Below are positions 1 through 13,300 of a DNA stretch of 64,000 bases, piece by piece (position 1 is the first letter of the stretch; every line of letters begins with the position of its first letter). Below the pieces are notes generated by a model. It saw nothing but the letters and a program-made list of their open reading frames with translations. It did not search any database and was not told the DNA's origin. Both the position numbers and the translations under genes were made by a program. Origin of the DNA: Silene latifolia (taxonomy: Eukaryota; Streptophyta; Magnoliopsida; Caryophyllales; Caryophyllaceae). The stretch spans positions 456,767,311-456,831,310 of the forward strand of contig NC_133538.1 of assembly GCF_048544455.1 (NCBI RefSeq), given 5' to 3'.

Positions 1-1134
1 TTGGAGTAAATTTAGAGGGGAGAGGGGACAATAAAAAACTGGGATGGAGGGAGAATGGATTTGTATGGTATGATAGTGTCCAATAGTGTGGAATTCGGTT
101 TCTAGATTTTATCATCAGTTGAGAGGTCAGAGGTGATGGGTCTAGGGGATCCAGGTGTAATTGCATAGCTTATAATCCTGGCAAGGATCGACTGCAATTG
201 AGTTGTTGGTTAATGTTCCTGGCTTCAGTTGATGGTTTAGTCTTGCTAATTTAGTTCTGGATCCATGTTAGTTGAAGATATACGGTTAGGGTCGTTTGAA
301 TGACAAACTAAACCGAACATTAACTCACCCCGAGTTTGTCAATTGTTTGGCTGTATTTTAGGTGGCCTATTCGCCGCTGTTCCTATGTTTTATCTGTCAT
401 ATTTACAAATGCTATCAGGATTTAAATGGCGAGATACCAGAGGCATTGGCAATGCAATTCGAGGAGAGAAGAGAGTTCATTTCTGGATTAAGGACCAACT
501 GCACTTCTGTAATTGAAACTAGCCCAAGTTTTCGGTAATAGAAAGTATGATCTGAAGAAAATGTAGCTTTCCATCTTGAAGGAGTTAATAACTTAATACT
601 CATAAGGTGGCATATGATAATGTTCATGAAGTTTCTTTTACGATGGGAACTGTGTAGTATATAGCATATGAATTGTTTAGGTTCTCTTAGTTGATGTGGC
701 TGTTTGATGTGCTCTGAGATTTCTTTTTAGTAAAAAATTGCTCCTCCGTCTCATCATGTTCCATTTTCAAAATTCCCCACATTTAGAGTAGGAAGGACGC
801 TGTGAAAACGAGGTTACTTCTACCCCCTGCACAAGTTTATTGTCCCTGTTTGACTTTGGTAATCTACATCAACCAATGTGACGTAGACCGTCATTTTCTC
901 CAAAAATATGTAGAGTTACTTAGTAAATTTGTCCTGTTTAATTTTTTAAGTTCATAGTATGTGGCTGTAAAAGTTGTATCTATTGCATACTGTGAGAAAT
1001 AATTGCTCATATTCGACATCCAAAGTCAGATGAAGATGATATAAATGGGTTGGGAGAAGTATTGCCTTATTACATTTTTTAAAGAAAATGATTTGATGGA
1101 GAGGAAGATTGCCTAAGCAAAATAGTTTTGGGAT

Positions 1135-1171
<37 letters not shown>

Positions 1172-1300
1172 TTGTTGTATAATGTTCGTTTGAATCTACG
1201 TTTCTACAGAATGATTGGAATTACGTGAATGTTTCTTGGCTCTCACTGGTTGTAATTTAAGTATATTGTTATTATTTTTATTTGCTAATTTCTTTTGCAG
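1..1300. other. Upstream intron or 5' flank, no exon recognised
   Basis: No stretch resembles an O-fucosyltransferase N-terminus or any other protein I know. It is AT-rich with a run of 34 T at 1137-1170. A polypyrimidine tract ending TTTTGCAG at 1300 is the splice acceptor of the first visible exon, so at least the last part is intron. Confidence 0.6.
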
Positions 1301-4300
1301 GTTGCTGATGCACATTTATGGGTTTCAACCTTCAGCCGTAATCTGCGTCCTTGTGTTAAGCCCACTTCCAATTATAAAGGTTATTATGGAAATAGCAATA
1401 AGTTCTTTTTATTTTGTAAATATCTTTGCTTTATTAGTAGTAGATAGGTTGCAGATGCTGCTTCTGAGAAACCTTTGCTTAGGTCTCTCATAGGATGATT
1501 CTGTCACTGACTTGAGTTTCATATTTCCAAAATGCTTTTGCAGCTGCCTACCAGGATTCAAATAGATTCATTACTGTGAAATGTAATGGAGGGCTTAATC
1601 AAATGCGCACTGGTGTAAGTTAATTTTATGTTCTCTTAGTTTGTATAGTTGTACAAATGGCCTGAGGGGATCATTATTCATCTTACGTGGAGTACAGTAT
1701 GTACATTCACTTACCCCTTGTTTGGATGAAGAGATTTGGAGGGAAAGGGCGAGGGGACAGTTTTTCTAGTTTGGTTGGTATATTAGGCTGGAGATAGGAA
1801 AGGGAGGTGACAATTTCTCTTGTTTGGTTAGCTTGATATGCTTTGCATTAATAATATTGGTGACTTATTCTGGTTTTGGTCATCCCTATTCCCTCATCTT
1901 ACCTTACCTGGAAATCAGGAATACAATATGCACATTATCGGAGAGAAAGAATTCATGTTGAAGATGTAGATTGAGTTTTGGATCTTTTCTTACTTTTTAC
2001 AACTTTTCTTAGAACAACTTTTCTTTGACTTAGACTTCTTTATTTCTTTCTTTTCTTACAAACTTATTTTGGTGCTTTAATTTTTGGTTTTCACAATTTT
2101 CTTACCTTGCTTTATGTTTAGTGTACTTGTTTCATTCGTCTTTATTTTATTTTCGTTTTACTTTGATTTTTTTTTTCTAAAACTACATTATATTTAGGGG
2201 TTTTGTAAAAAAAAAAAAAAACTACCTTACATTTTTTTTTTTGTTTCGACTACCTTTGTTTTCTTTATTTTTAGTCTATTCCTTAGGCTGGTAGTATAGA
2301 CAGATTCGGTCAGTTTTCCGGCTTTAACTTATCTCACATGACTCTTTTATGTTCTAATCTTGCTTAGGCTCGATTTTGGGACGTTATGATTACACTTAAC
2401 TTTAGTAAATGTTCGTAGTTTATTATAAAAATGTGAAAACATAAATTTTTCTTATGTGAAGTTAAATTGTAGTTTGGACGGAGTTGGTCTTTGTTGTTTG
2501 ACGTTCACAGCGTCACGTGAGATAGATTAATGTCGCTAAATCGACCAAAAACGCCGGATTTTCAACATAGGTAGCTTTTGACTCTAAAAAAGGAGAAAAC
2601 AAAGGTAGTTTACAACAAGAAAATAAATACAAGGTAGTCTTTTTACAAATAACCCTAAATATAAGGTAGCTTTTGACAAAAAAACCTTTTACTTTTGTTT
2701 ACTTAGCTTTGACCGTATTGCGTCGCTGGATTCAAGCCTAAACGAATTCGAATGATGATTCATGTTACCCGACCCCAAGTCATGTTGGGATTTAGTCTTG
2801 TTGCTCCTCCTTTAGACGGAGAGCTTTGGAGGAAATGGGAGGGGGACCGTTCCTCTTTTTCGATCAGTAAATTAGATTTAGGTTGATTGAGATGAAGCCT
2901 CCATCAAGCCAAATAATAAACCATGTTTCGAAATTTGTGGATGTTTTATAACGAAACGAATCGTTGACACTTTTCATAAAAATGATGATACATACTCTTG
3001 GCTTTCTCTTTCCCCCTCCCTCTTACTCTCTCTTTGCCTCTTACACTACAACCACCACCTAGGCACCCGCACCACCACTAGCCACAAGCGCACCACCACT
3101 GCCACCCGCGACCTCCGTCCACCATGAACAAGTAAGGTAGTTCCATTTATTTTGTATTATTTGATTTGAATTAGGTTAGGATTTGAATGGTTTGGGATTG
3201 ATTGTTTGCCTTTGTTGTTGATTTGAAAAAGTTTTTGTGTTGTTATTGCTTAATTCGTTCCCTCATTTTGCGTTTGTTTTGTGTGGTTGTTGATTTTAAC
3301 GGTTTCGCCTTGAAATGAATGGGACGTTGAATTTCGTTGTCCACCACACGTTGAATTTCATGGTCTCCCCCCCCCTCTCGGGTTGGACAATGAAATTCGA
3401 CGTCCCATTTCATTTTGAAGCAAAAAAACCGTTACAATCAACATCCAAGCAAAAACAACGCAAAATGAGGGCACGGATTAAGCAATAACAACGCAAAAAC
3501 TCGATTTAAATTAACAACTAAGGCAAACAATCAATCCAAAACCATTCAAATTCTAACCTAATCTTATCTATATTAATACAAAAGACAATACTCAATCCTC
3601 AGCGCGCCACGTCATTAATGTAGGTTTTTTTTTTTTTTGGAAATTCATGTTATGGTGGGACCCGTGAGTGTGCAATGTATTTATTTTTCAGATTTCCCTC
3701 TTTTCAAACATGCGATAAATTCCGTCTTACAACAAATTCTATGAAATAATATTATGAAATTTTTTTATGAAATAATTTTATACATTCCGTGTAAATAAAA
3801 TTAATAACATATACGCAGAATGAATTACAAATGCGAGTAATTGAATTTGAATTACATAATTTTTAAAACAAAATTACATAATAATAAAATTACATAATTT
3901 CAAGAAGGAATAACATTTATATACGGGATCGAACATAAAACGCAAATGAATTACATAGATACGTTAAAGTTGATTATATTAGATTATATTTCTTTTATCT
4001 GGATGTAAAGTTTTTTATGTATGCAATTTTTATTTACAAGAGTAGATTACGTTATTTCTTTATAAACCAGTGTATGTGAGCACGTGTTTGTAACAAATTT
4101 AAACATAAATTATGTAGATCGTAGATTTAGACCAACTAGATAAGTACAATAGAAATGCAAAAACAAATATACACCCAAAAATATTAATACTGGCCCAAAC
4201 ATACCCGTGCAATTTTGCACGGGTTTAAAACTAGTTGAAGTCAAATATCAAAAAATAACATATAAATGGTACACGTGAAATTATTATTCGTGCGACACTA

Positions 4301-7300
4301 TGCTTATCCACACGTTGTACTCATTGATTCGACATACAAAACGAACGTTTATAAGATGACCCTCGGTGGTGTCACACCCGTCGTTTGTCTTTCCTAATTG
4401 CTTTTGTATTGGTTCCATATGTCGGAAGAAGGGTACACGTGGTTGTTGCACATTCTCGAGTTTACTGGTGCATCTCCTTCAGCCTTCAATTGGGTTTCAT
4501 TGTTGCTCTTCGGAAGGTATTTTCTAGACACTCCTCGTTTTCGTTTATTGTGGTGTTGGGCATGTGAACCGTGCCATGGAGAACCGAGCACTGTTGATCC
4601 ACAAAAAAGAGTGGTGCAAAGTTCATATCCTTAAGAATCCTTAAATCGGTTGGTGGAAAGTACGCATCTAGTGAGGAAGAGTTTAAAGAGGCTTGGTATG
4701 TTTTTAGTCAAAAATTGGAAGGTGACTACACTCAATGAGAGAATAGTGTCTTAAGGAGATTACAGACTTCGAATTCTACAAGGGCCTTTTTTAAGCAGTT
4801 TCACCAAAAAAACACCTTCAGACGCATCGAATTTTTCCACCAAAACAAGTTGTAGGGAGGATCATTGGATGCATTCAGATGATTTGTGTGTGTTTGCATC
4901 GGTCTTTAATTGGACCATTTGTGTCATTGGTCAAAACCCTTATGCAAAAGGACCGAATGAATGGTAATGTAGTACAATCTTACTCCTAAGGAGCTCAAAT
5001 CAAAGCGTGGCGCCATATGGTGTTTTGTGGATTTTAAATCACAAATTACATGGATGCGCTTGCATTCTAGAGGACAGCTCATCAAGTTCTTATGCCTCCA
5101 ATACATCCCGCGTGGCCTCCAATACATCCCACGTGGGTAGTGTTGAGAGACCCCACACCTTACACCTTAGAGTTAAGAGGAACATCATTGATAATTGGCA
5201 TGCATCTATGGGAACGATACTCATAGCGCCTCACACAAGAGATGACGTAAGTGCAAGCTCCGAGGACCGACGTATCTGATTGATGTATGTATTTCCACAT
5301 GTCTCTTCGTTTGACATTTAAAGAAAAAAAATATAAGAGATTAAAAGAAACTAACATTAAATAGATAATACAATTCATTGAATTCATAATAGTGTCTCAA
5401 AATTATTCCCATGAGTGCGAGTATCATAGTAAGAAGGGGGTGAAATCATAGTTAAAAGTGATTTCACCTCTCTTAATTCAAACGCGTCATTTTGGGTTCG
5501 CCCTAAAATATAAAATTAAATAACACCCAAATTAAAACATTTTGGTAGTATGTGTGTGTATATATATATTTCCAAAGTACCACCTAAAATACTAACTTCT
5601 AGTCTCATATTCGGTAAAGATGACCCTCCAAACATTAGATAAGAAAATTTTATTTAATTGTAACACAGGGCTAACGTGTGTACGCTAAAAGATTTTCACG
5701 TTTTGTAAAATGCTATAAATAGCGTTTTTAAACGAGGTTGTGGCATATAATGGTTTTTCTTTCCATGTAGAATCAGTTGTGTGATAAAACAACTCACACT
5801 TAAAATACCAAGGATTATGTAAGTCATACAACGATTGTCTCAATCAGTAACCGTGATTCTAACAAAATGCTCATGCTCCTATCACGGGAGGTGGCCGTGT
5901 TCCCGAGATGGAAGTACTCGTTTGTATAGCATAATACAAACCGTGTACTCGACATATAAGAAGCCAATTCCTTCCAATATTTGATTAAAAACATACAAAG
6001 CCTCTTTAAACTCTTCCTCACTAGATGCGTACTTTCCACCAACCGGTTTGAGGATTCTTAAGAACATGATCTTTGCACCAGTCTTTTTTGTGGATCAATA
6101 GTGCGGTGCCCGGTTCTCCATGGCACGGTTCACGTGCCTAACACCACAATAAACGAAAACGAGGATTGTCTAGAAAATACCTTCCGAAGAGCAACAATGA
6201 AACCCAATTGAGGAGATGCACCGGTAAACTCGAGAATGTGCAACAACCACGTGTACCCTTCTTCCGACATATGAAATCAATACAAAAGCAATTAGGAAAG
6301 ACAAATCGACGGGCGTGACACCAACGTCCAGCCACGGTAGGACATTGAAATCCAACAACCAAGGATGTTGAACTTCAACGTCCGTGGATGGACTTTGGAC
6401 TTTGAAATTCATCGTGTCCTCCCATGTTAGACGTTGAACTCAACGTCTCCACCATGTTGGATGTTGAAACTCAGCGCCTGGTTTGGTCCATGGTTCGTCT
6501 CCACTTATTAGATTCAAAATTTCGGCAATGTCATGCGTAAAACCTATTAGATTTAACGTAAAACTATATTTTTTGGATAATTCCCATGGTACCCCTAGGT
6601 TTGCACTTTTTCCCCGAATACCCCTACTTTTGTAAAAAAAAAAAACGTTTTGAGTGGTCATATCTCTTAGATACGAGATCGAAAAGTCGCGATTTTTTCA
6701 TGAATCATCCTTTAGAACCGTCCATGGGTGAACGCACACTGCAAAATGCGAAAATATAGAAAAGAAAAAGTGAAAAACAAAAGGGGAGTGAAACATAATA
6801 CAAAAGAAGGTAAACTTAAGGTTTTAAAATCGAAGTCCCGATTTCTTTTATAAAAACTTAGAATTTAAATCGAGAATAAAGATTAAAACGATTTTGAAAA
6901 CCGAAGTAAAACTTAAGGTTCCGGAATACCTTAAAAGTGAACCAAGTATTAATATATAAGTTGTTGGTAATAAATCCGAAAAGAACAAATACATTTTTTA
7001 AAAATTAAATAAAAAACGTTAAATATCTCAAATACCGTCAAGTACTAATAATCCACATGTATCATTTCCGTCCATTCCTCTCCGTCACCATTCCCTCATC
7101 AAGCCCGAGAAATCTCATATCGTGCTCTATCACTCTCAGCCATACAGCCATGTCTTTGCTTTGGTCTCCCTCTACCCCTAGCAACCTTTTCAGTTCCCCA
7201 TGTCTTCTCCAGCCTCCTAACAGGTGCGTCCATATGTCTCCTTCTCACATGGCCAAACCATCTTAGTTGGTCTTCCATCATCTTGTCCTCTATTGCTGCC

Positions 7301-10300
7301 ACTTTTACCTTTTCCCTAATCACCTCATTCCTTAAATCGATCTTTCCTTGTATGGCCGCACATCCACCTCTAACATACGCATCTCCGCCACACTCATCTT
7401 TTGAACGTGAAAAAAAAAGCAATCGTGTTTTCTGATATCTTAGAACGGAGTTACGACTTGTCAAAGTTTGTTTGTTCAAGAAACTTTGGTCGGCTTTTAT
7501 TTTCGATCACATATGCAGAAAATGAATTTTTTTTATAATGATTATCTTTCCAAGATCTACAGTTTTAGAAAAAGAATCAGTCGTGGCTTTATGAAATCGT
7601 GACTAAGAGATATGCGCAGTTAAAGTAATTTTTCAGAAAAGTAAAAGTAGGGGTATTTGGGGAAAAATCCAAACTTCAGGGGTACCACGGGAATTATCCC
7701 TAGATTTTCAAATTTCATCATTGTTATGTGAATTCTAATGTAAAACCTATTAGATTTAACGTAAAAGCAATATATTCAATGTAATAAATTATTTTATTTT
7801 TTATTTTTTTTTGGTGCGAAATGTTATAAGTTATTAGTTAGTTAACTTACCACTCATGCGGCGGCGTCCGACATTGATTTTGATCTTAAATTTGTTTTAG
7901 ATTTGTTGGTTTAGGTTGAATTTAGGAGATTTTGAGAGGGGAGAGAGGAGATAGAATGAAATTAAAAGTATGACTAGGACAATTTGATCATTTCATCATA
8001 AAGCGTCGTTCGTTATAAAACGTCGACGATACTTCGCAACCCCCCATAATAAATCCATCCAATATAGGAAAATTTTCCCCTTCCCTCTTCCCCTCCTCTT
8101 CCCCTCCTCTTCCCCCTACTTCTATATCCAAACAAACCCTAAAACGCCCCTACTTCTATATCCAAACAAACCCTAAAACGACGGTTTGCCAAGTAATTTT
8201 GTCCATTAACTCTCACCTCTTAATCAGAGCAAGGTGATGCATGCTTTTACTTGTACACTCTTGCGTACAAATTTTCATTTGGGCAAAAATGTTTTACTTT
8301 GGATGCGTTCATATAGAATTATGAACATATGATAGAGACATGTAAATGTTTTTGCTGAAATATTTCATCGCATGTTAATGAAAGATATATAGTGATCTTA
8401 TCCATTCGTCTAAATTGAATAAATTCTTCCCTGCATCAGGTGTGCTTTATGTCAAATTCATCACTTTTTTCCCCTCTGATCTAATAGCTCCTCTTGACTT
8501 AGATTGCTGATATGGTGGCTGTGGCACGAATAATGAATGCAACACTAGTGATTCCTATGTTGGATAAACGCTCATTTTGGCAGGATTCGAGGTCTTGTTG
8601 ACAATCCTTTCATTAGCATCTCTTTGTTTCTGCTGTGGCTTACCATGCCATGTTCTTTATTCTTTAACAGTGGGTTTGCAGACATGTTTGATGTGCCTCA
8701 TTTCATCACGAGCCTGCAGCAGGATGTTGATATAGTGAAGGAGCTTCCTAAACACTTCGAATTTGTTCCACGAGCCCGTAAACATTTCAGTTTGTGGTCG
8801 GGAATGAGCTATTATGAGAATATGACTCATTTATGGAAGGATTACCAGGTGCAATTATTTTTCTTAAATCTACAACAACAGCATTACCCCAGTGCCTTAA
8901 TGGCTCCCGCAAATTGCAGGGGGGGGGGGGGGTCGAATGTACGCAGCCTTACCCTTGTGTTAGCAACACAACGAGGCTGTTTCCGAATGACCCAAGATGA
9001 AAATTGCGTCGAGAACTGCAACGAAAGACCGCTACTTTACAAAAGAAAGAAGCACAACCACTTCAGTGAGCCATTTTGATTTATTCCATTATAATCCATA
9101 ACCAAAGAGTAATGAGTCTTTGGCTCCATTGGAAATATGGAAAGAATTTTTCTTAAATCTACGTTTAGATTAAATTCCACGCTACATAAGAGAATGTTCA
9201 CTTACCAAAATTTGAGCATATTTCCTTGCAAATGCTCCACAATGGCGGGAATATTTTACTTTTCCAGTTTTTCTTTAGGCAATCTATTCCATTATTTCCA
9301 TAAGTTGACACAATAGAGAAGACTTCTTTATTTCCAATACTTAACAAGGATGTAAAATAAATATGTGAACTTTTTTTGTCGTATGCTTAATTATCTAAAA
9401 AGTCTGTCCATAAATTCATCATCTCTTTCCTGAATTAATTTTGGTCAAAAGTGTGTGTCCTTGAAGATCTGATTATTAATTTTCCGCCACAAAGAAATAA
9501 ACCCTTGGGATAAAAGGAAAGATGTCTAGTCAGTTGTGGAACTTCCACTAAAGGATATGTTTCCCACTTGACAATTTAGTTTTGACTTGGGAAAAACTAG
9601 GAAGGCTGCCTGTGTAATGTGATTCAACTTCCTATCTCCCATTGTAAAAAGTTTACTGTAATCTTGACCCCACTAGGAATATATCTGTGAAACATCGTAA
9701 TCAAACCCAGAAATCCCTCTGTTCTCACCATTTACCAACTCTGGCCACAATAAGTTACTCGCTAGTTGCTGTGGGAATGTGCTTTGCTTGAAGTGTTTTT
9801 TTCTGTGTGTGGCTGGAGAGGAATCTTTGTCCTTTCTCTCGGGTTCACCATTGGCAGATTAGAGTGGGGGTCATACAGTATATTTACTTCCTTTTGGGCT
9901 AAGGCAGAAGTTGCTTTGTTAATGCCCCAATTACCTTTCTTCAAAGGTTTGGGATAATTTGTAGTTCTAAGTTGAGGAGCACTTCTTGTCCCCTAATGCT
10001 TTTTTTCTTTTAGTAATTTTATTATAGTTAAAAAGAAGGGATCTGTAAGAGTCTAATGTCTGGTGAGCGCCGATAATGAAGTGGGTTTTATACAAACAAG
10101 GTTTAGAGAGACATAACTGTCTCATGTAAGTAGTCTCTTAAAGAGAAATTCAGCTTATTAGAACCTTATGTACAATTTAGGTTCAGGAAGCTTCTGGGAT
10201 TATTTGGGTTAATAATGAACTGAAGAAGAAAGTCTATGAGACTGTGATTTGCTTGAAAGTTCATTGCTAGGTGATTGTGTCTGAAAGTATGTCAACAAGC

Positions 10301-13300
10301 GAATTATATACTTCCATTTTGTTACACATTTACACTAGGTATAGTGTATCCAAAATATGTGGTGATAACTAAAATATGATTCTTTCAGCATCGAGCTGCA
10401 TAAAAATTTATATAGATAATTCTTCTACATGCCAGGAATTTCAATTTCTTCTTTTGATATTTTCGTATTGTAAAAATTCGAATCATGTTATTTTGGTTCA
10501 TTCTGATAAGCCCTTGACTCTACTATTTTTGCAGAACAAATTAGTCGCAATAGATAATTCTTCTAGATAATTATATGCAGCATCGAGCTGAATAGAATTT
10601 AAATAGAACTCTTAGATAATTCTTCTACGTGTCATGTGTTTAAATTTCTCCTTTTGATGATGTTGTGTTGTTGAAATTGCAATCGTGTGGGTTTCGGTCC
10701 ATTCTGATAGCTTGAGAGCGTAGTGGTACTGCTTGTCCAGCTTTGCCTTTTATAGATAACCTCTGTTATGCTCGTCGTAAATACCAGAAAAGTTGTAAAA
10801 TAAAAATAAAAATGTAGCACTACATTTGCAATAAAGCTATTATGTAGATGTGCTAACTTGTTAAGTAATATTGTCAGGTAATTCATGTCGCAAAATCAGA
10901 TTCCCGGCTTGCAAACAATGATCTGCCTCTGGACATCCAGAGGCTGCGATGCCGTACCCTATACCGTGCTCTACGTTTCTCCCCCTCTATTGAACTTCTG
11001 GGAAAGGTGAACCTCTGATGCAATTAAAATCAAATTCTGAACAGCAGATTCTTGTCAGTGAAGTCAGTATAGTAACATAGGTTTGTCACCACTCACAACT
11101 CACAGGATCACAATGTTTTACAAATGTTAGTTGCGAGTGTTTTTGAACCCTATTAATGTGTATGATTTATATAAAACGTTCTGACTTCTTGACAATAACA
11201 CCACAGAGGCTAGTGGAGCGACTAAGATCACGTGGGGGCAAGTACATAGCTCTTCATCTTAGATATGAGAAGGACATGCTTTCTTTCACTGGCTGTACTT
11301 ATGGACTCTCTAATGCCGAATCTGAGGAGTTGAGGATTATGAGGTATTGGCATATGTATGCTCTATTTAAAAAATATCTGTATAAGTGTGCTTGTATTAT
11401 TCTGGTCGCAATGTACACTGTGTTTACCTAAATGCATTTCTACTTCTAGACCTCTCGTCAAAGGTTCTAAAGGTTTGTCAGAGATTTGGTCGTAAGGGGG
11501 CTAATGAGTAACTAGAGCCTGCCCAATTGCAATTAACTACCCCATTCTCTAAGCTAAGAGCCTAAGATTACATGTTTAATAAAGTTTTGTAGAAGTTCCT
11601 ACTTTTATACCGTAATTTCTTTGTTTGAGCACCTCACCATTTTTTTCATTTTTTTTTGAATTACCTAGGGACGTTTGGTATGGGGGTGTTAGGAAAGGGA
11701 AAGGTAATGAAAAGCCTTCATTTGATGCCCATCACTACCACTGTCGCTACCACACCCCCGCCCATACCGCCCCCTATTACAGTCCAACATAGCCGCCCTC
11801 CTGCCACCATGGTCGCCAACGACCCCACAACCAGTGGTGACGACTCCTCCCAACCTCCACCTTCACCTTATAAACACCACCACCCCCACCCAAGACAACT
11901 CACCACCTATCAAACTCGTCCCCCATCACCCCCAGAATGCTGATGCACCACCATCCATTCCACCACTAAAGTCCTCCCCACTGCCTCATACCGCTGGCAC
12001 ACCACCCATAACACCACTCCCCAAATTCAACCCTAACCCCACACTCAAAACGCCACTCCCAACCCTAGAAAACTCCCCCCAGCCCACCCCAAAAAAACAT
12101 TGGGTCTGGTGTTTTGGGGGTGGTGGAGGGGGTTTTAAGGGCAGGGCAGCGGATTTTGACGGATGGGGAGGGGCGATGAGGGTGCGGCGGGGAGGGGGTT
12201 GCCGGCAATGGTGAGGAAGGAGAGCCGCTGATTGTGGTGGTTGTAGGTGTTAGTAGTTTTTGTGCTGGGCTTAGCCCTTAGGGTGTTTGTTGGGAATGGA
12301 TGGACTATGGAATGTCATTTTGTTTTAGGTTTCAGACCAAACAAGGTTTTTAGTTAAAGGAATTTGATACCTTTCCCCTTGTATCCCCTTAGTTGATTTC
12401 ATTCCCTTTCCCGAACCAAACCACTCCCTAGAGAAAATCATGCCATTCTCTTTATAATGTTCTACACTGCAGCAGAATCACACCTATTTATTTAACTTAT
12501 GTGCTTCTTTATTATGTATCCAATGAAAATATTCAATTCGAGAGCGCAAGGCCATCTGCCTTCGAATTTTTCAAGTTAAAGGAGCTCAACTGGATGGCTT
12601 TATGTCATTGACCCATGCTCTTTGTGTAGCAGCTTGCAAGTTTCTGTCATTTTGGTGAATATGTTAATTCTCACTCATATACATGCATGAATGCTTCAAA
12701 TGCCGTTATATACGATCTCTATCCCAAATTTATCGTCTTCATTTGACTTTGGTGCTTAACCAAAATCAACTTCAAACAGTGATGTCTCCAGATACAAGTG
12801 GAGATCCACTTTTATATCTCTCAGGTGTCATTCATCGAAACGACTATTTTAATCAACAACATTTACATGTTATCATTCAAAATAATTTGTAACTAGCTTA
12901 TAGTGTGAGAAAATATTAGTCAAATTCGACATCATTTGACAACCAAAATCATATAGGGATAATATTAATGATTATGGAAAATGTAGGGAAAACAGGCTTT
13001 GTGCTGATGTGGAAGTAGTCCGATTTAATGTGATTTGAACTTGGCCGCTTGGTGCAGGTGGTAGCCCTCCAAATCCACATTGAGAATCATTGTTCTGTTA
13101 AAATTTATTACACTTTCATGTACTTATTAATATACTTCTCTGCTAATATTTATCAGGGAGAATACAAATCATTGGAAGATAAAGAAAATAAATGCCACAG
13201 AGCAAAGGAATGCAGGCTATTGTCCTCTAACGCCGAAGGAGGTTGGAATTTTTATTCAGGCACTTGGTTATCCTTCATCAACATTAATATATATTGCTGC

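Noticed and set aside
1215..1493. 92-residue frame over the first exon
   Set aside because: Wrong frame; the true exon is 1301-1379 in another frame with splice sites.
8624..9079. 151-residue continuous frame
   Set aside because: Only 8671-8848 is exon; the rest reads through the intron and a SINE.
11656..12214. Pro-rich open frames
   Set aside because: Compositional frames in the GC-rich interior of a TIR element; no domain.
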